This document shows, in pieces, positions 28,267-35,269 of a DNA stretch of 64,000 bases. The translations under genes were made by a program, and so were the position numbers. How positions within the stretch are numbered: position 1 is the stretch's first letter; the number at the start of each line of letters is the position of its first letter. This stretch comes from an uncultured Hyphomicrobiales bacterium (GTDB taxonomy: Bacteria > Pseudomonadota > Alphaproteobacteria > Rhizobiales > Beijerinckiaceae), in contig CAINED010000036.1 in NCBI GenBank assembly GCA_903847605.1, positions 1 through 64,000 of the forward strand, given 5' to 3'. Below the pieces are notes generated by a model. The model had not been told where the DNA came from. It did no database searches and saw nothing but the letters and a program-made list of their open reading frames with translations.

Positions 28267-29109
28267 TTGCCCGCGGTCGATGCCCATATCCACGTTTTCA
28301 CGACGAACCTGCCGATGGTCGCGGGCCGCCGCTACACGCCGCCCGCCGATGCGACGCCCGCGCAATTCGTGCGGCAGATGATGGCGCATGACGTGCCGAT
28401 GGCCGTCATCGTGCAACCCTCGTTTCTGGGCACGGACAATTCCTATCTCATAGATGCGCTGGAAGACCGGCCCACGACCTTTCGCGGCATCGCCGTCGTC
28501 GATCCCTTCATCTCGGACGCGGAGCTCGCCGCCATGGATGCGGCCGGCGTCGTCGGCATCCGCTTCAATCTCGTCGGCCGCGATCCGCGCGAACTCGAAA
28601 CGCCCGATATCCGCGCGCTGCTCGCCCGTATCGAAGCCCTGCGCTGGCATGTGCAGGTGCAGGTGCAGGGACGCTATCTGCCCGATGTCTATCGCTCCCT
28701 CGCGACATTCGGCGGGCCCATCGTCTTCGATCATTTCGGCCTGCCCGATCCCGCCTATGGTTTGCGCGATCCCGGCTTCCGTCTCCTCTTCACCGAAGGG
28801 CCGCGTGGCAGAATCTTCGTGAAATTTTCGGCGGGCTATCGCTGCGGCATCGACACCAAACCCTATGCCGACATGCTGCTGCGCCATCTCGGCCCGCAAC
28901 GCATCGTCTGGGGCAGCGACTGGCCGTGGACGCAATTCGAGGCGCAGAATACGTACGCAGGCTGCATCAGCGAATTATCGCGCCTCGCGCCCGACCCTGC
29001 CGTCCGCGAAGCCATCGACCGCACGGCGACGGGCCTCTATCGCTTCTCGGAACCGCATCATCAATTGCTGTGGCGGCAGATCGAGCGCGAGGGCGCGGCC
29101 GTTGCCTGA
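28267..29109 (+). CDS. Amidohydrolase-family protein (2-pyrone-4,6-dicarboxylate hydrolase-like)
   Basis: A 280-residue amidohydrolase_2 protein. VDAHIHVF at the start holds the two metal-binding His; further signatures are FDHFGLP near residue 157 and WGSDWPWTQFE near 216 with the catalytic Asp. Relatives hydrolyse lactones such as 2-pyrone-4,6-dicarboxylate. The frame has no ATG; the TTG at 28267 is the only start that keeps the conserved N-terminus. Placement divergent from tctC suggests it acts on, or is coregulated with, an imported carboxylate. This is inference. Confidence 0.78.
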   Translation: MPAVDAHIHVFTTNLPMVAGRRYTPPADATPAQFVRQMMAHDVPMAVIVQPSFLGTDNSYLIDALEDRPTTFRGIAVVDPFISDAELAAMDAAGVVGIRFNLVGRDPRELETPDIRALLARIEALRWHVQVQVQGRYLPDVYRSLATFGGPIVFDHFGLPDPAYGLRDPGFRLLFTEGPRGRIFVKFSAGYRCGIDTKPYADMLLRHLGPQRIVWGSDWPWTQFEAQNTYAGCISELSRLAPDPAVREAIDRTATGLYRFSEPHHQLLWRQIEREGAAVA

Positions 29110-29135
29110 TCTGCTGTGCGCGCGGCCGCCCCCGC

Positions 29136-29263
29136 CCTTCGAGACGCCGCCTGCGGCGGCCCTCAGGGTGAGGGTGGAGTTGTCCGCTTGCGTTTTATGT
29201 TTCGCGTTTGCGCAGCATCCACCGACCCCTCATGCTGAGGAGGCGCGAAGCGCCGTCTCGAAG
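29136..29263. repeat. Pair of palindromic REP-like units in inverted orientation
   Basis: Unit 1 (29136-29174) reads CTTCGAGACGCCGCCTGCGG then CGGCCCTCAGGGTGAGGGTGG. Unit 2 (29226-29263) is the same type of sequence in reverse, CCCTCATGCTGAGGAGGCGC then GAAGCGCCGTCTCGAAG. Each can fold internally, and the pair can fold with each other. Such intergenic palindromes are widespread in Hyphomicrobiales. They mark the left edge of the accessory region. Confidence 0.75.
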
Positions 29264-29296
29264 CACGAGGGTTCGGTGTCGGAAACTATAAAAGCA

Positions 29297-29411
29297 CTCA
29301 GGCATTAACGGCAGAAAGACGGTCAAGAACTTCATCGACGGCCAGCCGATATCCAAGCCCAACAAAGGAGGTGACAGGACAGAAAACCAGCCCTTAAATC
29401 AGGCCGCCTGA
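29297..29411 (+). pseudogene. Possible truncated ORF tail of a mobile-element gene
   Basis: Directly after the REP-like pair an open frame without a start codon runs to TGA at 29409-29411. It encodes a hydrophilic protein-like end: KHSGINGRKTVKNFIDGQP then ISKPNKGGDRTENQ and PLNQAA. It looks like the C-terminus of a gene cut off at its 5' side, but 37 codons are too few to name a family or to exclude chance. A hairpin begins at its stop codon. Confidence 0.25.
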
Positions 29412-29480
29412 CGACCCGCTCGCAAAGCGGCGACTGTCAGGTGAAGACGGTTTCTGTACGCTCGGTCTAGACGCAGAAAC
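29379..29480. other. Structured region with mutually exclusive stem-loops
   Basis: A nested fold pairs ACAGAAAACC (29379-29388) with GGTTTCTGT (29449-29457), CCTGAC (29407-29412) with GTCAGG (29436-29441), and CCGCT with AGCGG around a CGCAA loop. GTTTCTG (29450-29456) can instead pair with CAGAAAC (29474-29480). It lies downstream of the HEPN-like gene on one strand and after a possible truncated ORF on the other, so it may be a terminator, a small RNA, or an integrase binding region. Confidence 0.35.
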
Positions 29481-29504
29481 AGAACTCAACTAACTCTTTT
29501 TCAA

Positions 29505-30197
29505 CTAAGTGCGAATAACAGCTTTGTTGAGTGCGGAAAGCATATTGTCGACAAATGCGCAAATTTGGAGCGCTTGCTCACGGGATACTTCGGCCAAAAA
29601 CCCGTGGTGACTTGGATTCCTGAACGCGCCGAATAGCCCTCGAAAAATTGCGGCATACCCTTCTTGCTCGCTTGTATTGTCAGAGAATCTAATTTTCGAA
29701 GTCGCAGGATCGCTCTTTATCGCCCGGTTTAAAAGCGCAATTCCATTTTCTCCACGAAACTCAGGTGCCTTGAGCCTAACTCGCTCTTCCAAAACTTGCG
29801 TGGCCTGATTAATTACTCTATCAAAGTGATCAGTTGCCGAAAGAAGATCTGAACATCGCGACTTAAGTTCTTCGTCTTGGATTAAATTGTACACGCTACC
29901 AATTTCAACTACGCGCGTCGATGCGCGATGAACCATCTCAAGATAGCGAATAAGTTGATTGATCTTCGATTGAAGTGCTTTTGCATGAAAGGTATAGTGC
30001 GGTTCATTTTGTTGCCAATAACAATTTTGTGTCAAGTCAAATCCCAAGAACTCGTCATCAATTTCATTTCGTAGAAATTTTAATATGCTTTGGTAGTCAG
30101 CGCCAATATCTTGCGGCAAATACGGCTCACTGGTGTAAGCTGCGTCTCTTATCCCAAGAAGTCTTGCGTAAGAACCTTCAATTGCTCGTCTAGACAT
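29505..30197 (-). CDS. HEPN-like TIGR02391/Ymh-family protein
   Basis: A 230-residue protein whose C-terminal 60 residues (EGYAAIFRGLFGAFRNPSHH, then EQALQICAFVDNML) match the TIGR02391 / Hypoth_Ymh pattern. The R193-N-P-S-H-H198 motif fits the R-x4-6-H active site of HEPN RNases. The N-terminal 150 residues are helical. Genes of this family turn up in phage, plasmid, restriction and island loci and their function is not known. The sequence is visibly AT-rich compared with its neighbours, a sign of transfer. The ATG at 30197 has GGAG six bases upstream; a GTG at 30209 is a second candidate. It is the second gene after the 2TM/beta-rich gene, 47 bases away. Confidence 0.6.
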   Translation of the reverse strand: MSRRAIEGSYARLLGIRDAAYTSEPYLPQDIGADYQSILKFLRNEIDDEFLGFDLTQNCYWQQNEPHYTFHAKALQSKINQLIRYLEMVHRASTRVVEIGSVYNLIQDEELKSRCSDLLSATDHFDRVINQATQVLEERVRLKAPEFRGENGIALLNRAIKSDPATSKIRFSDNTSEQEGYAAIFRGLFGAFRNPSHHGFLAEVSREQALQICAFVDNMLSALNKAVIRT

Positions 30198-30244
30198 CCC
30201 ATACTCCACTCAGTTGTCTCCGGAAAATTATCACTAAATTTCAA

Positions 30245-30928
30245 TCAACGAGTATACGTTACGAACCCGAATAGAATCATTCCATTTTTGCGACTTATGA
30301 AAGGGAAGCGTCCTTCAAGTTTCAATGGCCGCCCTCTGCTTAGTCCACTTGTTACCGTGATTACTGGCTGAACTTGATCAACAACAACGTAGTCCCAACC
30401 TTCATGCTTGTGTATCAAACAGTTCCTAAGTTCACCATCGTCCGAAATCGTCAACGCAAAAGTCGCGAAGGAACCTGTCAATTCGTTCGTTGTGTCGCGA
30501 ATTGCATTACCCCCTTCAATTGATATCAAAAGAGCATCTTGTTTAATAATCACACTTCCTTGTGTAATTGATGTTTTTATTTTTTCAGCTTCTGCTTTCA
30601 TCTCTTTCCGCAGAAGCGGTATACTTTCCTTCTCCCATTCAACCTTCCATTTCCATTGTCCAGAAAAATCAAGACGAGGGTGCGTAAAGCGCCAAAACCA
30701 TTTTCTCCACAAAACAATGGGAATTTGCACGAGACTGAGAAATACAGCACCTGTTATTGTTAATTGAGTTCCCTCCGGCCCCAGCCAATGCGATAGCTCA
30801 GGCCAAAAATTTTCAATATCTGTCATCCAATTTGGCAGTATTTTCTGATTGATAATCAAGACGAACGGAAAGACAAAACCAATCACTTTCCAAGTAAGAG
30901 CAACATAAAATTTCCTCAAAATATCCAA
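30245..30928 (-). CDS. Two-TM, beta-rich membrane protein, Cap15/S-2TMbeta-like candidate effector
   Basis: A 227-residue protein has two N-terminal transmembrane helices (about 8-30 and 55-77) and a cytoplasmic beta-rich domain (about 88-227) starting LDFSGQWKWKVEWE. The domain continues with SVIIKQDALLISIEGG, a Thr/Ser segment, TISDDGELRNCLIHKHEGW and the end PLKLEGRFPFIS. This order (2TM, W-x-G-x-W opening, an I-x-Q strand, a H-x-G turn) resembles the S-2TMbeta/Cap15 effectors of CBASS-type immunity, which form membrane-damaging oligomers on binding a cyclic nucleotide. No CD-NTase is next to it, so this is a structural resemblance only. The start is TTG 30928 with GGAGAG five bases before it; a GTG at 30934 is an alternative. 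AT-rich, transfer likely. Confidence 0.5.
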   Translation of the reverse strand: MDILRKFYVALTWKVIGFVFPFVLIINQKILPNWMTDIENFWPELSHWLGPEGTQLTITGAVFLSLVQIPIVLWRKWFWRFTHPRLDFSGQWKWKVEWEKESIPLLRKEMKAEAEKIKTSITQGSVIIKQDALLISIEGGNAIRDTTNELTGSFATFALTISDDGELRNCLIHKHEGWDYVVVDQVQPVITVTSGLSRGRPLKLEGRFPFISRKNGMILFGFVTYTR

Positions 30929-31060
30929 GTTCACTCTCCAACTTATTACGACAACCTACAAGCGATACGTTGATTATGTAATTTGTCTTCGCTCCGAAAT
31001 GCAATCGAACTTCCACGCTCAACCGATTCTCTCTTAGAAATTCCAACAGGAAATTTGAAA

Positions 31061-31079
31061 ATCACTCCCACTCAATCGT
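31061..31079. repeat. Direct repeat, candidate att site (distal copy)
   Basis: ATCACTCCCACTCAATCGT is identical over 19 bases to the sequence at the 3' end of the intact guaA gene (32555-32573), in the same orientation. The 3' end of guaA is a known integration site for genomic islands. It marks the far boundary of a roughly 1.5 kb segment. Confidence 0.65.
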
Positions 31080-31150
31080 CCCCGGCCGCTTCCTCGTCAC
31101 CTCGTACACAACGCGATTGATCGCCCTCACCTCGCTGATGATAATCCGCG
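31061..31150 (-). pseudogene. Displaced remnant of the guaA 3' end
   Basis: Read on the minus strand, about 88 bases encode the last 29 residues of a GMP synthase ([18 protein letters not shown], then [10 protein letters not shown] and stop), close to but not identical with the end of intact guaA ([27 protein letters not shown]). There is no upstream coding part. It looks like the 3' end left behind when an element integrated into guaA and supplied its own version of the gene's end. Confidence 0.75.
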
Positions 31151-31160
31151 CCCTTCCCTA

Positions 31161-31346
31161 CTCCCCGCTTGCGGGGAGAAGCTGGCGCGCAGCGCCGGAT
31201 GAGGGGCAGCAACGGTGTTGAACGAATAATCAACGACCTTCTTGCTCGTATATAGAGGACGAAATCGCTGTAAATGTATCACGGCACATTGAAAAGCGCG
31301 TAGCCCCTCATCCGCCCTTCGGGCACCTTCTCCCCGATAATTCGGG
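31161..31346. repeat. Composite palindromic repeat, copy A
   Basis: Two RIME-like palindromes face each other: CTCCCCGCTTGCGGGGAGAA then GCGCCGGATGAGGGGCAGC at the left, and CCCCTCATCCGCCCTTCGGG then CACCTTCTCCCCG at the right. They enclose about 90 bases. The enclosed sequence is recognisably similar to that inside copy B (32291-32548), in the same orientation, so the whole is a duplicated unit and not just two chance palindromes. Confidence 0.7.
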
Positions 31347-31462
31347 AAAAAGGGAAGTCTTCTTCCGCTCGATCATGCCCGTCGCCCGCGCTGCTGGGCC
31401 AGCGGAATCGATCGCGAGCGCAGATAGAGTGCAGCCAGCAAAACATTTTCCAAGTTGCACCA

Positions 31463-31498
31463 TTGACAAACCCCGCCTCTAATGTTCTTTTTTTGTTC
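31463..31498 (+). promoter_or_regulatory. LexA (SOS) box with TTGACA -35-like element
   Basis: GTTC-N7-GTTC at 31484-31498 (GTTCTTTTTTTGTTC) matches the alphaproteobacterial LexA operator. TTGACA lies at 31463-31468, but no clear -10 is 16-18 bases from it, so the promoter is less certain than for paralog 1. The start codon of the controlled gene is 25 bases downstream. Confidence 0.65.
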
Positions 31499-31523
31499 TC
31501 TCCGTATCATGCAGTCCCGCGTC

Positions 31524-32195
31524 ATGTTTTTGACCAAGGAAATCCACGCCAACACAACCGCCGCCGCCCGCATTGTCGGCGGATTGTTCGCGCTGCTCGG
31601 CCTGACCGCCGGTGCTATGCTAGGGCGGATTCCGCGGGAGCTTCATCGCCAGGTGTTGCGTGTGTTGCGTCCCGCCGAGTCCGCGGTGCGCAGGCTGATC
31701 GTGGCGCTGGCGAGCGCCATCGTCGTGAAACCGGGAGCGCCGCGGCCCGCCCCTTCAGAAATCGTTGGCAAAGGCGAGAGAAAGGCGCGCCCTTCCTTTC
31801 GACTCTTCGATCCCAGAAATCGGCTCTTGCCGGCTTCGGCTGCGAGCAAAGCCACGCCGCGCCATCATCCCCGCATTTCGTTTTTCGGCGATGACGGCAT
31901 TCGCACGATCGCGCTGACCCGCACGCCTGCGCCGCGCGATGAATTGATCGAACCATCCCGTCTCGTGCGCAGGCTCGAAGCCTTGAAAGCAGCGCTCGAC
32001 GATTTGCCGCGTCAGGCCAGGCGTCTGGCGCGCGCGCTGGTCCGCCGCCGCGCTTTTCCGCATCTGCGCCTCAGAGGGCCGCTGCGCCCCGGACGTCCGC
32101 CGGGCTTTCGCTGCCGGGTGCAACACGAAGTAGACGATGTGCTGCATCGATGCGAATGGCTCGCAAGAGAGATATTGGCGCCGGATACGTCGTGA
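31524..32195 (+). CDS. Unknown Arg-rich basic protein, paralog 2, SOS-box controlled
   Basis: A 223-residue paralog of the protein at 570-1244. Shared blocks in the same order are ARIVGGLFALLGLT, VLRVLRPAESAVRRLI, RISFFGDDGIRTIA, RRLEALKAALDDLPRQARRL, RLRGPLRPGRPPGFR and EVDDVLHRC, ending APDTS. The start at 31524 (MFLTKEIHANTTAAARIV) aligns with paralog 1 without a gap from its GTG. Earlier in-frame ATGs fall in or next to the LexA box and are unlikely. It lies between two copies of a composite repeat and between a guaA remnant and guaA, which suggests that it travelled with a mobile element. Function unknown. Confidence 0.7.
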   Translation: MFLTKEIHANTTAAARIVGGLFALLGLTAGAMLGRIPRELHRQVLRVLRPAESAVRRLIVALASAIVVKPGAPRPAPSEIVGKGERKARPSFRLFDPRNRLLPASAASKATPRHHPRISFFGDDGIRTIALTRTPAPRDELIEPSRLVRRLEALKAALDDLPRQARRLARALVRRRAFPHLRLRGPLRPGRPPGFRCRVQHEVDDVLHRCEWLAREILAPDTS

Positions 32196-32290
32196 AGGAG
32201 CCAGGATGCAGACGAGTATTGTCGAGATTAGATAGTCTCGCGCGTAGTTTCATACGCGAGATGATTGCATGCGCGCGTTTTCATTCCCTT

Positions 32291-32548
32291 CTCCCCGCTT
32301 GCGGGGAGAAGGTGGCCCGGAGGGCCGGATGAGGGGCAGCGATAGTTTTGAAACAAGGAAAGAATGAAGGACGTGCTTGCAAGAGTACCAAAGCGAAATT
32401 GCAGTAAGCGTATTAAGTGACATCGACATGCGCACTGCCCCTCATCCGGCGCTGCGCGCCACCTTCTCCCCGCACGCAAGTCGGGCTTGCCCGACTTGCG
32501 CATTATAAATCAGAAGTCGAGTAAACTCGACTTCTGTTGGGGAGAAGG
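32291..32548. repeat. Composite palindromic repeat, copy B, with two extra hairpins
   Basis: Same arrangement as copy A (CTCCCCGCTTGCGGGGAGAA and GCCGGATGAGGGGCAGC at 32291-32340, CCCCTCATCCGGCGCTGCGC onward at 32438, enclosed similar spacer). The right end is longer. The closing CCTTCTCCCC/GGGGAGAAGG palindrome holds two perfect hairpins, GCAAGTCGGG-CTTG-CCCGACTTGC and AGAAGTCGAG-TAAA-CTCGACTTCT (32474-32535). These may terminate guaA transcription, which ends at 32556. Confidence 0.7.
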
Positions 32549-32554
32549 AAGAGC

Positions 32555-32573
32555 ATCACTCCCACTCAATCGT
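32555..32573. repeat. guaA: Direct repeat, candidate att site (guaA-proximal copy)
   Basis: ATCACTCCCACTCAATCGT spans the stop codon and the last codons of guaA on the minus strand and repeats exactly at 31061-31079. Integration at this point leaves guaA intact. Confidence 0.65.
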
Positions 32574-34169
32574 TCCGGGCGGCTTGCTCGTCACGTCGTA
32601 CACGACGCGGTTGATGCCCTTCACCTCGTTGATGATGCGCGTCGCGGCGCGTCCCAGAAAATTCATGTCGAAGGGGAAGAAATCCGCAGTCATGCCATCA
32701 ACGGAAGTCACCGCGCGCAGGGCGCAGACATGGTCGTAAGTGCGCCCGTCGCCCATCACGCCGACCGTGCGCACGGGGAGCAGCACGGCGAAAGCCTGCC
32801 AGATGTCGTCGTACAATCCGGCCTTGCGGATTTCATCGAGATAGACGGCGTCGGCCTGCCTGAGGATTTCCAGCTTCTCGCGCGTGATGCCGCCGGGCAC
32901 GCGGATGGCGAGGCCGGGACCGGGGAAGGGATGCCGGCCGACGAAAGCTTCGGGCAGGCCGAGTTCGCGGCCGAGCGCGCGCACTTCGTCCTTGAAGAGT
33001 TCGCGCAACGGCTCGACGAGCTTCATGTTCATGCGCTCGGGCAGGCCGCCGACATTGTGGTGGCTCTTGATGGTGACGCTCGGGCCGCCCGAGAAAGACA
33101 CGCTTTCGATGACGTCGGGATAGAGCGTGCCCTGCGCCAGAAATTCCGGCGCGCCCTTGCCGTCGGCGGCGATCTTCTTCGCCTCGGCCTCGAAGACCTC
33201 GATGAAGAGACGGCCGATGGTCTTGCGCTTGGTTTCGGGATCGGCCTCGCCTTCGAGCGCGCCGATGAAGAGTTCGCTCGCGTCCACATGGACGAGCGGG
33301 ATGTTGTAATGGTCGCGGAAGAGCGTGACGACCTGTTCGGCTTCGCCGAGGCGCATCAACCCGTGATCGACGAAGACGCAAGTGAGCCGGTCGCCGATGG
33401 CTTCGTGCAGCAGCACGGCGGCGACAGAGGAATCGACGCCGCCGGAAAGGCCGCACAGCACGCGCCCCTGCCCGACCTGGTCGCGGATCGCCTTGATGGC
33501 CTCGCCGCGGAAGGCGGCCATGGTCCAGTCGTTGCGCAGGCCGGCGATCTTGTGAACGAAGTTGGAAATGAGTTTCGCGCCATCGGGCGTGTGCACCACC
33601 TCCGGGTGGAACATGGTGGTGTAGATGCGGCGATTTTCGTCGGTCGCGACGGCGAAGGGGGCGTTTTCGCTGACGGCCTTCACGGAAAAGCCGGCGGGGA
33701 GCTTGGTGACGCGGTCGCCGTGGCTCATCCAGACCGGATATTTACCGCCCTTTTTCCATATGCCGTCAAAGAGCGCGCTGTCCTCGACGATTTCGACATC
33801 GGCGCGGCCGAATTCCGCGGCGTGTCCGCCTTCGACCTTTCCACCGAGCTGGACCGCCGTCGTCTGCTGGCCGTAGCAGATGGAGAGGATGGGGATTCCG
33901 GCATCGAAAATCGCCTGCGGCGCGCGGGGCGAGCCTTCCGCCGTCACAGAGGCGGGGCCGCCGGAGAGGATCACGGCCTTCGGTTTGAGGCTGGCGAAAG
34001 CTGTTACAGCCGATTGAAAAGGCGCGATTTCGCAGTAAACGCCGGCCTCGCGCACGCGCCGCGCGATAAGCTGCGTCACCTGCGAGCCGAAGTCGACGAT
34101 CAGCACCTTGTCGTGATGGCCAATGATCTCGGCATGGGCGGCGGAAGCGGAAGCGTGAGCGGAGGCCAT
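32556..34169 (-). CDS. guaA: GMP synthase (glutamine-hydrolysing)
   Basis: A 537-residue two-domain enzyme. The N-terminal class I amidotransferase domain (residues about 18-210) has [21 protein letters not shown] and the nucleophile in ICYGQQ. The ATP pyrophosphatase domain has the loop [12 protein letters not shown] near 245, and the C-terminal dimerisation domain ends NRVVYDVT ... GTIEWE. It converts XMP to GMP using glutamine. Its 3' end carries a direct repeat and is the site of an apparent insertion just downstream. Confidence 0.97.
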   Translation of the reverse strand: MASAHASASAAHAEIIGHHDKVLIVDFGSQVTQLIARRVREAGVYCEIAPFQSAVTAFASLKPKAVILSGGPASVTAEGSPRAPQAIFDAGIPILSICYGQQTTAVQLGGKVEGGHAAEFGRADVEIVEDSALFDGIWKKGGKYPVWMSHGDRVTKLPAGFSVKAVSENAPFAVATDENRRIYTTMFHPEVVHTPDGAKLISNFVHKIAGLRNDWTMAAFRGEAIKAIRDQVGQGRVLCGLSGGVDSSVAAVLLHEAIGDRLTCVFVDHGLMRLGEAEQVVTLFRDHYNIPLVHVDASELFIGALEGEADPETKRKTIGRLFIEVFEAEAKKIAADGKGAPEFLAQGTLYPDVIESVSFSGGPSVTIKSHHNVGGLPERMNMKLVEPLRELFKDEVRALGRELGLPEAFVGRHPFPGPGLAIRVPGGITREKLEILRQADAVYLDEIRKAGLYDDIWQAFAVLLPVRTVGVMGDGRTYDHVCALRAVTSVDGMTADFFPFDMNFLGRAATRIINEVKGINRVVYDVTSKPPGTIEWE

Positions 34170-34360
34170 GTATTCTCATCCTGCTTTCAAAGAGCAGGGA
34201 TTAGGCGAGCGGCCCCTGCCGCGCAACGAAAACCGGGCCGCTTTTGCGCAACTATGAACCGATTTTAACGGGCATTCGAACGATCTTCGAAAATGCCTCG
34301 CAACGCCCTGCCTCTAGGGTCGCCCAGTCCCGCCGTTGGAGCCGGCGGGCGGAGGCGAGG

Positions 34361-35269
34361 ATGCTGCAGAATTATCGCGTCAGGGGCTATGCGAGCCTGT
34401 TTTCGGACGGCGTGGAGCCCGAGGCGCCGGCCAGTCCGGCGCAGCGGCGCCGTCAGCGTGCGGAGACCTTTCGCGAAAGCCCGCGCCGCCGCCTGGCGCG
34501 GGTCTGCGCCGACCTCACGCACGCCCTGAACCCGCGCGCTTTGCGCGGTCTGCCGGGCACGTTCGATTTTCTCCTGCGCGAAAAGGGTATCGGCGTCGCC
34601 GGCCTGCCGGAAGGCCGCCATGCGCGGCGCGTTCCGGACGGGCTTGCCGGCCTTGCGGGCGATCTGTCGCCGGCGGTCGTGGCGGAAGCCTATGGGCGCG
34701 GCCTCTTCCTGCGCTGGATGCTGGGAACTGCGACCTATTGGGCGCCCCAGCGGCGCATGCTGGCGGGACCATTCGATGTCGTCTCGACACCCGATTGCGA
34801 CGCGCTGCTCGCCGGCGGCGATCTTCGCATCACGCTCGACCGCGACTTCGACGGCGTCGTGAATGCGGCCACTCATCAGGCCGTGAAAGCGCGCCGCCCC
34901 TATGCGCCGGCCATGATGGGTATGCAGGCCTTCGCGGCGCTTCATGACGCGGGCTTTGCGCATTCTGTCGAAGTGCGCGCGCGCAACGGCGCGCTGGTTG
35001 GCGGCCTCTACGGAATTGCCTGCGGGCGCGTGTTTGTGGTGCAGGCGCGTTTCGGCAAGACAGGGGCCATCGCCGATCTCGCCTGCGTGGCGCTGGCGCG
35101 GCACCTCAGGGAATGGGGCTTCGATCTCATCGACGGCTGCGCGGAGGCGGCGCTCGGCACTCTCGGCTTCGCTCCGGTGGAACGCGCAGAGCATCTTTCC
35201 ATTCTGCCGCAATCGATCAGCGGCGGCCGGCCCGGCCGCTGGCTCGTCGTGCCGGCCGTGCTGAAATAG
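34361..35269 (+). CDS. Divergent leucyl/phenylalanyl-tRNA-protein transferase-like GNAT protein
   Basis: A 302-residue protein whose C-terminal half follows the Aat layout (EAYGRGLFLRWML, WAPQRRML, FAHSVEVRARNGALVGGLYG, HLREWGFDLIDGCAEAAL, LGTLGF). The residues that mark active Aat are changed: the SRSLRR segment is absent and GESMF reads VFVVQARFG, losing the conserved Glu. The N-terminus (AQRRRQRAETFRESPRRRLARVCADL) is longer and basic. It may act on another substrate or be inactive. GGAGGCGAGG directly precedes the ATG at 34361. It is divergent from guaA and convergent with the rsmB-type gene. Confidence 0.65.
   Translation: MLQNYRVRGYASLFSDGVEPEAPASPAQRRRQRAETFRESPRRRLARVCADLTHALNPRALRGLPGTFDFLLREKGIGVAGLPEGRHARRVPDGLAGLAGDLSPAVVAEAYGRGLFLRWMLGTATYWAPQRRMLAGPFDVVSTPDCDALLAGGDLRITLDRDFDGVVNAATHQAVKARRPYAPAMMGMQAFAALHDAGFAHSVEVRARNGALVGGLYGIACGRVFVVQARFGKTGAIADLACVALARHLREWGFDLIDGCAEAALGTLGFAPVERAEHLSILPQSISGGRPGRWLVVPAVLK

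Noticed and set aside
30195-30220. A third guaA-end-like sequence (ACTCCACTCAGTTGTCTCCGG) at the start of the HEPN-like gene.
   Set aside because: It needs a gap and several mismatches, encodes no guaA-like residues and coincides with a start region. Chance is more likely, though it would matter if related loci show it.
30813-31046. A 77-codon minus-strand open frame upstream of and overlapping the 2TM/beta-rich gene.
   Set aside because: It overlaps the start of a more protein-like frame by over 100 bases, has no ribosome binding site and shows no recognisable domain.
29110-32555. Search for an integrase or transposase gene in the accessory region.
   Set aside because: None was found; only a possible truncated tail at 29297-29411. 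The element is therefore inferred from its ends and not from a recombinase.
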